The notes under the pieces are model-generated. The model was given only the letters and a program-made list of their open reading frames with translations, did no database searches and was not told the origin of the DNA. Positions 7,051-14,751 of a stretch of DNA of 18,875 nucleotides are shown here, in pieces; within the stretch, counting starts at the first letter, position 1; every line of letters begins with the position of its first letter. Made by a program: the position numbers and the translations under genes. The DNA is from Hyphomonas sp. (GTDB lineage Bacteria; Pseudomonadota; Alphaproteobacteria; Caulobacterales; Hyphomonadaceae). Location of the stretch: positions 1-18,875 of the forward strand of contig JANSXJ010000020.1 of NCBI GenBank assembly GCA_024743015.1, in the 5' to 3' direction.

Positions 7051-8037
7051 TCAGTTCAGATCCCAGACTTTCTTGTGAAAATTCCAGGCTGACGAGACGA
7101 TCGTGTCCATGTCTGAATGTTCCGGTTCCCAGCCGAGGATGGACTTTGATTTGGACGTGTCGGCGTAAAGTGCGATTGCGTCGCCCGGTCGTCGGGGACT
7201 GATTTCGACCGGAACAGGCTTGCCAACTGCGCGCTCCACGGCATCCAGGACCTGCTTGACTGTGAAGCCATTTCCAGTCCCGAGATTGAGCTGCAGGCTC
7301 TCTCCGGTTTGGTCGATATGTTCCGCCGCCATGATGTGCGCAGAAACGAGGTCCGCGATGTGGATATAATCGCGAATACAGGTGCCATCCGGGGTCGGAT
7401 AATCGTCGCCAAAGAGCTTCATGCCCTGGCCAATCCCCGCAGCCGCCTTCAGGGCGTTCGGGATCAGGTGCGTTTCAGGATCGTGCTCTTCTCCCACTTC
7501 GCCATCAAGGTCTGCGCCCGCGGCGTTGAAGTAGCGAAGCGCGGCGTAACGAAGGCCTTCCGCGCGCGAGAGGTCATCAAGAATCGTTTCGACCATCAGT
7601 TTCGAGCGGCCATAAACGCTGACGGGTCGTTTCGGCATGTCCTCGACCAGAGGCAGTTTCTCCGGATCGCCGTAAATGGCGCAGGTCGATGAGAAGATGA
7701 AGTTCTGCAGGCCAAGATCGATCATCGCGCGCAGCACATTCAGGGTCCCGGCAACATTGTTTTCGTAGAACAGGCCGGGGTCTTTCTCGCCCTGTCCAAC
7801 CTCAATGTTTGCCGCAAAGTGCATCACCGCATCGGGTCTTACTTTTTCCAGCGCTGCCCGGATTTCGGGCTCATTTCGAATGTCACCTTCAATCAGCTCG
7901 CCCCACTTTACAGCGTGGCGATGACCGCTTGAGAAATTGTCGAAGGCGACCGGTTCGCGGCCGCTCATCTTGATGGCTTTGCAGGCATTGGAACCGATAT
8001 AGCCGGCGCCGCCAATAACCAGAATCTTCTTGATCAC
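7051..8037 (-). CDS. galE: UDP-glucose 4-epimerase
   Basis: Interconverts UDP-glucose and UDP-galactose using bound NAD, feeding galactose into surface glycans. The 328-residue product matches GalE length. It has GGAGYIGSN (9-17), DNFSSGH (33-39), HFAAN (73-77), the SST catalytic strand (116-118) with IYGDP, and the YGRSK catalytic Tyr/Lys pair (Y142, K146), followed by RYFNAAGA and the GEEHDPETHLIP loop typical of true GalE. The start is GTG 8037 (MIKKILVIGG), with AAGGGG 8 nt upstream; an in-frame ATG at 8103 would add 22 residues lacking family similarity. The stop is 4 nt from the converging glycosyltransferase stop. It lies 89 nt downstream of the DUF4169 gene on the same strand, so read-through from fumC is possible. 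Confidence 0.95.
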   Translation of the reverse strand: MIKKILVIGGAGYIGSNACKAIKMSGREPVAFDNFSSGHRHAVKWGELIEGDIRNEPEIRAALEKVRPDAVMHFAANIEVGQGEKDPGLFYENNVAGTLNVLRAMIDLGLQNFIFSSTCAIYGDPEKLPLVEDMPKRPVSVYGRSKLMVETILDDLSRAEGLRYAALRYFNAAGADLDGEVGEEHDPETHLIPNALKAAAGIGQGMKLFGDDYPTPDGTCIRDYIHIADLVSAHIMAAEHIDQTGESLQLNLGTGNGFTVKQVLDAVERAVGKPVPVEISPRRPGDAIALYADTSKSKSILGWEPEHSDMDTIVSSAWNFHKKVWDLN

Positions 8038-8126
8038 GCTCAAGACCCCTTTCTTGAAACTGTGCCAGAACAGCGCTGGGCCGATCTCACATATGTTCTG
8101 CAATCAAGAGCCGGGCCAAACAAGAC

Positions 8127-8303
8127 CTAGTCATCGCGCTCGGATTGATCGAGATGGCGTTTGTCCCGTTCGAGCTGAAGCTTGTCGCGCGCTTTTTCGG
8201 CTTTCGTGCGTCCAAACTTGATGCGGTTTTCCTCGGCGCGTTGCGCTTTTTCGGCGCGCGCCCTGGCTTTGCGAAACTTGTTGAGATTGATCGGTTCTGC
8301 CAA
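8127..8303 (-). CDS. DUF4169 family small basic protein
   Basis: A 58-residue, strongly charged protein beginning EPINLNKFRKARARAEK, followed by KFGRTKAEKARDK and a Lys/Arg/Glu-rich, probably helical tail. This is the pattern of DUF4169, a small uncharacterised alphaproteobacterial family commonly found near fumC. I place the start at the TTG at 8303, because the family normally begins M-A-E-P-x-N-L-N-K-F and a GGGGA lies upstream. That leaves 2 nt after the preceding gene's stop. An ATG at 8333 in the same frame would add 10 residues and overlap the upstream gene by 28 nt. The biochemical role is unknown. Confidence 0.75.
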   Translation of the reverse strand: MAEPINLNKFRKARARAEKAQRAEENRIKFGRTKAEKARDKLQLERDKRHLDQSERDD

Positions 8304-8305
8304 TC

Positions 8306-8605
8306 CTAGTCCCCGCGATGGGCGTTGCGCCATTGCTCCATGGCCAGAGAGATGGCGAAGGTTTCGCGATATTTCGGGCTGGAGGCCGGACGCGGCGCTT
8401 TTGCTGATGTAAGCGCCATGATCTCGGCCAGCATATTGTGGGCAGCGCCTGCTTGACCGGCACCAATATAGGCGTGCAGTTCGACCAGCGCGCTGGATAG
8501 CGGGTCATTGGCGCGGATAACGAAATAGGGCTCGTCATCGGCGAGACGCGGCATGACATCAAATTCGGATGGATTGGCTTTCGAGCCGACGGGCGCTGTG
8601 GTCAT
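8306..8605 (-). CDS. Conserved hypothetical protein between fumC and the DUF4169 gene
   Basis: A 99-residue protein I cannot assign to a named family. It opens with a polar segment, then a core reading PRLADDEPYFVIRANDPLSS (about 19-38), then an Ala-rich helical stretch with HAYIGAGQAGAAHNMLAEIM and a C-terminal SPKYRETFAISLAMEQWRN. There is no signal peptide or membrane segment, so it is probably cytoplasmic. Codon use matches the neighbours and its position, tightly stacked on the DUF4169 gene (2 nt) and 60 nt after fumC, supports it as real. An ATG at 8605 begins the frame. Function unknown. Confidence 0.75.
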   Translation of the reverse strand: MTTAPVGSKANPSEFDVMPRLADDEPYFVIRANDPLSSALVELHAYIGAGQAGAAHNMLAEIMALTSAKAPRPASSPKYRETFAISLAMEQWRNAHRGD

Positions 8606-8665
8606 AGCGTAGGCACTCTCTTGTTGATTCTTGTGAGACTCTACAGGGATTTGTTCGATTCGAAA

Positions 8666-10075
8666 CTAGCTAGGCCCGATCATCTTCTCAGGCCGTACGA
8701 TGGCGTCGAAGTCTTCCGCCGGGATACCGTCTGCGATGGCTTCTTCGCGCAAGGTCGTGCCGTTCTTGTGGGCCGTCTTGGCGATCTTAGCGGCGCGGTC
8801 ATAGCCGTATTTTTCTTTCAGCGGCGTCACCAGCATGAGGGAGTTTTGCAGGCCCTTTTCGATATTCTCGAGGCGCGGCTCAATGCCGACGACGCAATTT
8901 TCGGTGAACGACACCGCGGCATCGGCCAGCAAGCGAATCGATTGCAGCAGGTTGTAGCTCATCATCGGATTGAAGACGTTGAGCTCGAAATGCCCCTGGC
9001 TACCGGCAAAGCCGATGGCGGCATTGTTGCCGTGAATGTGCGCGCAGACCTGGGTCATCGCTTCGCACTGGGTCGGGTTTACCTTCCCCGGCATGATGGA
9101 TGAACCGGGCTCATTCTCTGGCAAGGCAAGCTCGCCGAGACCAGAGCGCGGCCCAGAGCCGAGGAAGCGGATATCATTGGCGATCTTGAAGCAGGACATG
9201 GCTGCCGTCGTGATTGCGCCATGTGAAAACACCATAGCGTCATGCGCAGACAGGGCTTCGAACTTGTTTGGTGCGGTGACGAAGTTGAGTCCCGTGATTT
9301 GAGCAATCTTCTCGGCGACGCGCTCGGCAAAACCAATTGGCGTCGAGAGCCCGGTGCCGACCGCAGTGCCGCCTTGGGCGAGCTCAAGCAGGCCGGGCAG
9401 GCTTTGCTCAATCCGTTGAATGCCCATCTCGATCATCTTGGTGTAGCCGGAAAATTCCTGGCCAAGTGTGACCGGCGTTGCGTCCTGGGTATGCGTTCGC
9501 CCGATCTTGATAATGTCGGTCCAGGCCTGTGCCTTGTCGTTCAGCGCATTGTGCAGTTGCTGCAAAGCCGGGAGCAGGCGATGCGTAATCTCTTCCGCGC
9601 AGGCAATATGCATCGCCGTTGGGAACGTGTCGTTCGAGCTCTGGCTCATATTGCAGTGGTCGTTTGGGTGCACTGGACTCTTTGAACCGACCTCGCCGCC
9701 CAGGATTTCAATCGCGCGATTTGCGATCACTTCATTGGCGTTCATGTTTGACTGGGTGCCAGAACCGGTTTGCCAGACGACCAGCGGGAAATGATCGTTC
9801 AGCTTTCCTTCGATCACTTCATTGGCAGCAGAGACAATCGCATCACCGAGCTTCGGGTCGAGCTTGCCCAGCGCCATATTGGTTTCGGCCGCGGCCCGTT
9901 TAACAACGCCAAGTGCCCGCACGATGGGAAGGGGCTGCTTTTCCCAGCCAATCTTGAAATTTCCCAGGGACCGCTGCGCCTGGGCGCCCCAATATTTGTC
10001 GCCTGGAACCTCTACCGGGCCCATTGTGTCGGATTCGATCCGCGGCGTTGCGCCGCTACCTTCAATCGTGCTCAT
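8666..10075 (-). CDS. fumC: Class II fumarate hydratase
   Basis: Reversibly hydrates fumarate to malate in the TCA cycle; an oxygen-stable, iron-free homotetramer in the cytoplasm. The 469-residue product carries [10 protein letters not shown] (103-112), [11 protein letters not shown] (144-154), GRTHTQDA (192-199, catalytic His196) and the fumarase/aspartase signature [11 protein letters not shown] (324-334, with the catalytic Ser in the mobile loop). Length and C-terminal domain are normal. The ATG at 10075 follows GGAGA about 8 nt upstream. The same-strand small genes at 8306-8605 and 8127-8303 follow closely and probably share its transcript. Confidence 0.98.
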   Translation of the reverse strand: MSTIEGSGATPRIESDTMGPVEVPGDKYWGAQAQRSLGNFKIGWEKQPLPIVRALGVVKRAAAETNMALGKLDPKLGDAIVSAANEVIEGKLNDHFPLVVWQTGSGTQSNMNANEVIANRAIEILGGEVGSKSPVHPNDHCNMSQSSNDTFPTAMHIACAEEITHRLLPALQQLHNALNDKAQAWTDIIKIGRTHTQDATPVTLGQEFSGYTKMIEMGIQRIEQSLPGLLELAQGGTAVGTGLSTPIGFAERVAEKIAQITGLNFVTAPNKFEALSAHDAMVFSHGAITTAAMSCFKIANDIRFLGSGPRSGLGELALPENEPGSSIMPGKVNPTQCEAMTQVCAHIHGNNAAIGFAGSQGHFELNVFNPMMSYNLLQSIRLLADAAVSFTENCVVGIEPRLENIEKGLQNSLMLVTPLKEKYGYDRAAKIAKTAHKNGTTLREEAIADGIPAEDFDAIVRPEKMIGPS

Positions 10076-10136
10076 GCCGCAGTCTCCATGCAGGCCAAAT
10101 TTCGTGCCTGCGAGGTAGCACGCTGTTGCGAATGCG

Positions 10137-10152
10137 CAAGCGGGTGCGCTTG
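10137..10152 (-). terminator. Short hairpin after the DUF2147 gene, possible weak terminator
   Basis: CAAGCG (10137-10142), a 4-nt loop, and CGCTTG (10147-10152) form a perfect 6-bp hairpin about 20 nt after the DUF2147 stop and upstream of fumC, both read leftward. No T-run follows, so termination is only suggested by position. Confidence 0.3.
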
Positions 10153-10172
10153 GTTCATACGGTCACAGGACG

Positions 10173-10625
10173 TTAGTTGGAGGCGCTTCCCGAGGCTTGA
10201 AGAGCGACAGGCGCCTCCTCCCAAACCTGCGTCTGGCAGATCGGCCCAATACAGCCTTTTACCTGCAAGCGACCATCGCCGAGGCGCTTCAGGCGTGACG
10301 CATAGGTCTTGTCATTTTCCGGGTCATAGATGGTGCCGCCGCGCCAATCTTTTTTCTTTTTGTCAAAGCCTTGCAGCATCAAAAGGCCCAGAACCGGATC
10401 GCCCGCTTTGGTGAGGGCGGTTTCCGGCGTATCGCCCGGCGCCATGGCGTTCGGATCGATCCAGGAGACGCGCCCGCACGGGCTGCCATCGCCGCAATCT
10501 TCAATGGTGACCGTGGAGGTCTTGGCCTGCGTCAGGAACGTCCCGTACACATTATGCCCATCCTCGGCCTGCGCCGTCGCACCCAACACTAGAACGCTCA
10601 GCGCCAATCCAGCTGTCCTGATCAT
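10173..10625 (-). CDS. DUF2147 family secreted protein
   Basis: A 150-residue exported protein. Residues 1-20 form a signal peptide (MIRTAG, hydrophobic core, ending ATAQA) with likely cleavage before ED. The mature part has the DUF2147 pattern: a GTFLTQ start in place of the usual GxW, a GRVSWIDP segment, then GGTIYDPENDKTYASRLKR and LQVKGCIGPICQTQVWE. The paired Cys residues are compatible with periplasmic disulfides. Role unknown; relatives are small beta-rich periplasmic proteins. The start is ATG 10625, directly after AGGGAGAGG. A longer in-frame ORF to 10826 is rejected because it would bury the signal peptide and run into the divergent DUF1489 gene. Confidence 0.88.
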   Translation of the reverse strand: MIRTAGLALSVLVLGATAQAEDGHNVYGTFLTQAKTSTVTIEDCGDGSPCGRVSWIDPNAMAPGDTPETALTKAGDPVLGLLMLQGFDKKKKDWRGGTIYDPENDKTYASRLKRLGDGRLQVKGCIGPICQTQVWEEAPVALQASGSASN

Positions 10626-10724
10626 CAGCCTCTCCCTTTGTACTCGTCTCCAATCACGGACTATGGCTGTATGTGGACAAATTTCCACCTTCACAGACAT
10701 TAAACCTCGTTTACCTTCCCTGAC

Positions 10725-11138
10725 ATGATTCACATGGTGAAACTCTGCGTCGGCGCCGATGATGCGACCGACATTGAACATTGGCAGCAGCGCCTCATGC
10801 AGACTTCGCCACTGCCTTACCATCACACGCGCATGGTTCCGAAACGCGCCGGAGAATTAAGCGAAGGTGGGTCGATTTATTGGGTGACCAAAGGCATTAT
10901 TCTGGTGCGTCAGCGCATTCTTGATGTGAAAGAGATTACCGATCGCGGCGGACGTAAAGCGTGTGAGCTTGTCTTTGATCCGGAACTGATCGCGGTGGAG
11001 CCGACACCGAAGCGCGCTTTCCAGGGCTGGCGTTATCTCAAACCTGATGACGCGCCCGCCGATCTCAAGCAAGGATCCGGTACGATTGAAATGCCCGCCA
11101 AACTGCGCGCTAAATTGCGGGATGCAATGGTCTGGTAG
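10725..11138 (+). CDS. DUF1489 family protein
   Basis: A 137-residue cytoplasmic protein matching DUF1489, a conserved uncharacterised alphaproteobacterial family. It begins MIHMVKLCVGAD and contains HHTRMVPKRAGEL (about 33-45), GGSIYWVTKGIILVRQRIL (48-66), LVFDPELI and RAFQGWRYLKPDDAP, the blocks that define the family. No catalytic residues are known to me. The ATG at 10725 agrees with the family's start, but no clear Shine-Dalgarno sequence precedes it (TTTACCTTCCCTGAC). It diverges from the DUF2147 gene and converges on the next gene with 5 nt between stops. Confidence 0.92.
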   Translation: MIHMVKLCVGADDATDIEHWQQRLMQTSPLPYHHTRMVPKRAGELSEGGSIYWVTKGIILVRQRILDVKEITDRGGRKACELVFDPELIAVEPTPKRAFQGWRYLKPDDAPADLKQGSGTIEMPAKLRAKLRDAMVW

Positions 11139-11143
11139 ACGGC

Positions 11144-11635
11144 CTAGTTGAGGGCGTCCGACGTTGATCCATGATCACTGGGGCAGGTGCCCGAGGACTT
11201 TGCTGTCTGCACGCGGAGATTCGAAACTGGGCGCTGCGCCGCGATCGCGACGCGCTGCGCATCAGAGAACATGCTCGCGAGGCGGCTGAGGCTTTCGCGC
11301 TGTGCTTCGGCGCCATTTGGCAATTCCAGAACCATCAACTGGTCCTCCGATTCCGCGGCCATGTCCTGGAATATACAGCTCATTGTTTGGGAGCGGTCCG
11401 CCGTATCGACCCAGCGCGCCAATTCGGCGGACGTGCGCGCAAACCGATAGACATCGAGCGCATAGGTGCCGGAGATTTCCAGCGATTGTCCCTGATCTAC
11501 GGTCAAGATCATCTCCGTCGTCTGAGCCGATAGACGGCTTGCCTCGAGGCCCCATTGGCGGGCGAGATCTGTGCTGGCCTGAGCGCCAAAAGGCAGAGCG
11601 GCGATAGCGGCGCAGGCAAAGAGAGGTTTCAACAC
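11144..11635 (-). CDS. Hypothetical exported protein
   Basis: A 163-residue protein I do not recognise. Residues 1-20 look like a Sec signal peptide (MLKPLFACAAIAALPFGAQA) with cleavage before ST. The mature part is largely helical in appearance (LARQWGLEASRLSAQ, ARTSAELARWVD, RESLSRLASMFSDAQRVAIA) and has two cysteines, C87 and C151, that could form a periplasmic disulfide. The start is GTG 11635, 7 nt after CAGGAG. It lies 55 nt downstream of the enoyl-CoA hydratase-family gene on the same strand, so the two may be co-transcribed. No function can be stated. Confidence 0.78.
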   Translation of the reverse strand: MLKPLFACAAIAALPFGAQASTDLARQWGLEASRLSAQTTEMILTVDQGQSLEISGTYALDVYRFARTSAELARWVDTADRSQTMSCIFQDMAAESEDQLMVLELPNGAEAQRESLSRLASMFSDAQRVAIAAQRPVSNLRVQTAKSSGTCPSDHGSTSDALN

Positions 11636-11690
11636 GGGACGGCTCCTGATCGTTGCTGATCAGAAATGAGCAAGCTACGTGCCACACACG

Positions 11691-12428
11691 CTATTTTTTC
11701 ATGAACGCGCTGATCCGGTCGTGCATGTCCGGCCCGACGCCTTCATTCTCCATGACTTCCCATTGCAGTCCGGAATCAAGCGGATCGGCGTCCGTTGCTT
11801 CCAGCAAGCGCTTATTGGCGGCGTGGGAAAAGGCTGAATTTGCAAGCACCTGCTTGGCAAACGCGCGCAGCTCGTCCTCGAAAGCCTCATCCTCAAAGAC
11901 CGCTTCACACAGCCCCGTTGCGAGGGCGGCATCGGCGCGAACCGTTTCAGCTGTAAACATCAGTCGCTTTGCGGTCGCGATCCCGACCCGGCGCGGCAAA
12001 CGCTGGCTCATGCCCCAGATTGGCGTGAGCGCCCATTTGGCATGGGTATCGGCGAACTTGGCCGACTTTGCTGCCAGGATGAAATCTGCGGCCAGCGCAA
12101 CTTCCAGCGCGCCCGTATAGCAGTGCCCATGAACCGCCGCGATCACCGGCTTGGGGAGCTTTTCCAGCATGCGCAAGGTTTCAGAATGCCAGCCGGGAGA
12201 CGGGACTTTCTCGCCTTCCGCGATGTCGCCGAGATCGTGCCCTGCCGAGAAACACTTACCCGCCCCGCGCAGGATAACGCAGCCAATCGCATCGTCTTTC
12301 TTCAGGTCGATCACATGCGCGCGCAATTCCTTGAACATGCCCACTGTCAGGGAATTCAGCTTCTCCGGTCGATTGAGAGTCAGCCATGAGAGCCCGTCTT
12401 CATCCTGCCGCGTCACCAGATCGCCCAT
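11691..12428 (-). CDS. Enoyl-CoA hydratase/isomerase family protein
   Basis: A 245-residue crotonase-fold protein acting on an acyl-CoA thioester. It shows LNRPEKLNSL (18-27), the first oxyanion-hole block CFSAGHDL (59-66), the second GHCYTGALE (101-109), and the trimer-forming C-terminal helices. Glu109 matches the first catalytic Glu of classical hydratases, but the second Glu position appears to be His in FADTHAKWALTP (125-136). The reaction may therefore be isomerisation, hydrolysis or a variant hydration rather than standard crotonase chemistry. The start is ATG 12428, about 4 nt after GGAGGAAATT begins to fade; an in-frame extension to 12488 has no better site and lacks homology. It diverges from the glutathione transferase gene. 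Confidence 0.88.
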   Translation of the reverse strand: MGDLVTRQDEDGLSWLTLNRPEKLNSLTVGMFKELRAHVIDLKKDDAIGCVILRGAGKCFSAGHDLGDIAEGEKVPSPGWHSETLRMLEKLPKPVIAAVHGHCYTGALEVALAADFILAAKSAKFADTHAKWALTPIWGMSQRLPRRVGIATAKRLMFTAETVRADAALATGLCEAVFEDEAFEDELRAFAKQVLANSAFSHAANKRLLEATDADPLDSGLQWEVMENEGVGPDMHDRISAFMKK

Positions 12429-12454
12429 AATTTCCTCCCGGTTCATATACGTTG

Positions 12455-12473
12455 GAGGCAGCATGCATGCCTC
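12455..12473. promoter_or_regulatory. Palindrome in the divergent promoter region, possible operator
   Basis: GAGGCA (12455-12460) and TGCCTC (12468-12473) flank GCATGCA, with an internal self-complementary GCATGCATGC. It lies 27 nt upstream of the hydratase-family start and about 110 nt before yghU. Its position suits a regulator site for either gene, but one copy only is seen and no regulator is adjacent. Confidence 0.25.
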
Positions 12474-12585
12474 ACCCAGGGTTCGCATAGACCCTATTCC
12501 ATTTCTTGGCCTAGGCTTTCGCGAGGGCAGGCGCTTATGTAAAGATCGAACCTACCGCGCAAAGACCGAAGAAGGAGAGCGCCTC

Positions 12586-13467
12586 GTGGCTGATAGTGAA
12601 TACACTCCCCCAAAAGTATGGACCTGGGACAAGGAAAGCGGCGGACGCTTTGCAAATATCAATCGGCCAATTGCCGGACCGACCCATGACAAGGAATTGT
12701 CTGTCGGCAAGCATCCGCTCCAGCTCTATTCCCTGGCGACGCCAAATGGGGTGAAGGTCACAATCATGTTGGAGGAGCTTCTGGCCGCAGGTCATACGGG
12801 CGCCGAATATGACGCCTGGTTGATCAACATCCAGGAAGGCAATCAGTTCGGCTCGGGCTATGTCGAGATCAATCCGAACTCAAAGATTCCAGTTCTCGCC
12901 GATCACTCCACTGACCCGGTCACACGTGTCTTCGAGAGCGGCTCGATCCTGGTCTATCTGTCCAACAAGTTCGATGGTGCCTTCCTGCCGCAAGACCATA
13001 AAGGCCGAACCGAAGCAATGAACTGGCTGTTCTGGCAAATGGGATCAGCCCCGTATCTCGGTGGCGGCTTCGGGCATTTCTACGCCTATGCACCGACCAA
13101 GATGGAGTATCCGATCAATCGTTTCGCTATGGAGGTGAAGCGCCAGATGGATGTGCTCGACCGGCATCTCGCCGACAATGAGTATATGGCTGGGACCGAA
13201 TACTCGATCGCGGACATGGCGATCATGCCCTGGTATGGCTCCATGGCAAAAGGCATCCTCTACGAAGCGGCCGAGTTCCTGTCGGTTCACGAATACAAGA
13301 ATGTCATCCGCTGGACCGATCAGTTGATGGCCCGCAAGCCGGTGCAACGGGGGCAAATGGTCAACCGCGTCTGGGGCGACCTCGAGCGCCAGCTGCCCGA
13401 ACGCCACGATTCCAGCGACTTCGAAACCAAGACAATGGACAAGATACAGGCGGCGGCTGAGAGCTAA
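12586..13467 (+). CDS. yghU: YghU-type glutathione S-transferase / disulfide reductase
   Basis: Glutathione-dependent enzyme of the nu class, which in E. coli YghU reduces small disulfides using two bound glutathiones. The 293-residue product closely follows that protein: TPPKVWTWDKESGGRFAN (7-24), GPTHDKELSVGKHPLQLYSL (31-50), TPNGVKVTIMLEEL, NPNSKIPVL (97-105), the glutathione-binding FESGSIL (116-122), MNWLFWQMGSAPYLGGGFGHF and the C-terminal RHDSSDFETKTMDK. The start is GTG 12586, 6 nt after AAGGAGAG (12572-12579). A much longer in-frame ORF from 12151 runs through the divergent hydratase gene and is rejected. The stop is 3 nt from the converging acyl-CoA dehydrogenase stop. Confidence 0.95.
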   Translation: MADSEYTPPKVWTWDKESGGRFANINRPIAGPTHDKELSVGKHPLQLYSLATPNGVKVTIMLEELLAAGHTGAEYDAWLINIQEGNQFGSGYVEINPNSKIPVLADHSTDPVTRVFESGSILVYLSNKFDGAFLPQDHKGRTEAMNWLFWQMGSAPYLGGGFGHFYAYAPTKMEYPINRFAMEVKRQMDVLDRHLADNEYMAGTEYSIADMAIMPWYGSMAKGILYEAAEFLSVHEYKNVIRWTDQLMARKPVQRGQMVNRVWGDLERQLPERHDSSDFETKTMDKIQAAAES

Positions 13468-13470
13468 AGC

Positions 13471-14706
13471 CTAAAGCAAATCTCCACCCGCTGCGGCCGC
13501 CGTCGTTCCGTCTTTCTTGAAGGCGCGGATGACGTTCTTGCCGGTGATCCACTTGTGCACCTCGTCCGGTCCATCGACCAGACGCTGCGAGCGGATATGC
13601 GTGTACCAGGCCGCCAGCGGCGTGTCGGTCGAATAGCCAAGCGCGCCATGAAGCTGGATCGCGGTGTCGACGACTTTATGGACCATATTGGCCAGGAAGA
13701 CTTTGGCGATGCCATTCTCCTGACGGATATCAAGTCCGTTCTCGGCCTTGTAAGCGATGTGCATCAGCATCAGGCGCGCGATATAGAGCTGGCTGGCGCA
13801 CTCGGCCAGCATGAATTGGACGCCCTGTCGGTCTTCCAGGCCGGTGCCAAAGGTCGAGCGCTGCGTGACATGCGCAGTGGCGAGATCGAGCGCGCGCTGC
13901 GCCATGGCGACATTGTGCATGCCATGCCGCAGGCGGCCATAGGCGAGGCGGTGCTGGCCCATCGCAAATCCCTGCCCTTCGCCGCCAAGCAGGTTCTCTT
14001 CTGGCACGACCAGATTGTCGATTGAGATCTCGCAATGCGCGGCGCCCATTTGTTCTGCGATCTCGCTGTGCAGCGCCATGGTCGGGATATTGCGGAGGAT
14101 CTTGTAGCCGGGGTTTGGCAGCTCGACGATGAAGGTCGAGAATTGCTGATGCCGCGGCGCCTCAGGATTTGTCTTTGCCATCACGACGGCGATATCTGCG
14201 ACATTGGCAGAGGAGGAGAACCATTTCTCGCCGTTCAGCACGTAATTGCCCTTGCCGTCCTTGACCGCGCTCGTCTGCATGCCGGTGGCATCCGCGCCCG
14301 CGGCTTTTTCCGTCATCGAGTAGCAAATGCGCTTTTCACCATTGAAGAGCGGCTTGAGGAATTTCTCTTTTTGATGGTCAGTGCCGTGAGCGAGCAGCGT
14401 CAGCATGGTGGCATCGTCCGGGCCCTGACTGTTCATTGACAGCGCACCGAGATGGCTTTGACCAAGCTCCATCTGGACCAGCGCATTGGCGAGTGGGCCA
14501 AGGCCCATGCCGCCATGTTCGGCAGGAATGAATGGGAGCCATAAGCCCTGCGCGCGCGCTTTCTTGCGCAAATCAGCAATCACCGTGTCGAGCGCTTCGC
14601 CATCGGCGAGGCGTTTTTCGGCAGGGATACACTCATCCTGGACCCATTGCCGGACCCGCGCACGGACCTCTTTTGCATCATCCGGAATTACAAAATCGAT
14701 CGCCAT
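13471..14706 (-). CDS. Acyl-CoA dehydrogenase family protein
   Basis: FAD-dependent enzyme that introduces an alpha,beta double bond into an acyl-CoA. The 411-residue product has the three-part ACAD layout: an N-terminal helical domain, a middle beta domain with YSMTEKAAGADATGM (129-143; the usual TEPxAGSD signature is degenerate) and LNGEKWFSS, and a C-terminal helical domain with RSTFGTGLEDRQGVQ, IQLHGALGYS and a late VDGPDEVHKW block (about 377-386). That last block resembles the ACAD10/11-like subgroup rather than the short-chain enzymes with YEGT. The ATG at 14706 follows CAGGAGGAG about 6 nt upstream. It is 45 nt downstream of the alcohol dehydrogenase gene on the same strand, so the two probably form an operon for oxidising an alcohol- or acid-derived substrate. 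Chain specificity is not evident. Confidence 0.93.
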   Translation of the reverse strand: MAIDFVIPDDAKEVRARVRQWVQDECIPAEKRLADGEALDTVIADLRKKARAQGLWLPFIPAEHGGMGLGPLANALVQMELGQSHLGALSMNSQGPDDATMLTLLAHGTDHQKEKFLKPLFNGEKRICYSMTEKAAGADATGMQTSAVKDGKGNYVLNGEKWFSSSANVADIAVVMAKTNPEAPRHQQFSTFIVELPNPGYKILRNIPTMALHSEIAEQMGAAHCEISIDNLVVPEENLLGGEGQGFAMGQHRLAYGRLRHGMHNVAMAQRALDLATAHVTQRSTFGTGLEDRQGVQFMLAECASQLYIARLMLMHIAYKAENGLDIRQENGIAKVFLANMVHKVVDTAIQLHGALGYSTDTPLAAWYTHIRSQRLVDGPDEVHKWITGKNVIRAFKKDGTTAAAAGGDLL

Positions 14707-14751
14707 GACAGGCTCCTCCTGGGTTTATTTTAGTGTCGTAAGAGCGGAGCT

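Noticed and set aside
10626..10826. N-terminal extension of the DUF2147 protein
   Set aside because: It would hide a clear signal peptide starting at 10625 and overlap the divergent DUF1489 gene.
12151..12585. N-terminal extension of the glutathione transferase
   Set aside because: It runs antisense through the hydratase-family gene; the YghU-like protein begins at GTG 12586 after AAGGAGAG.
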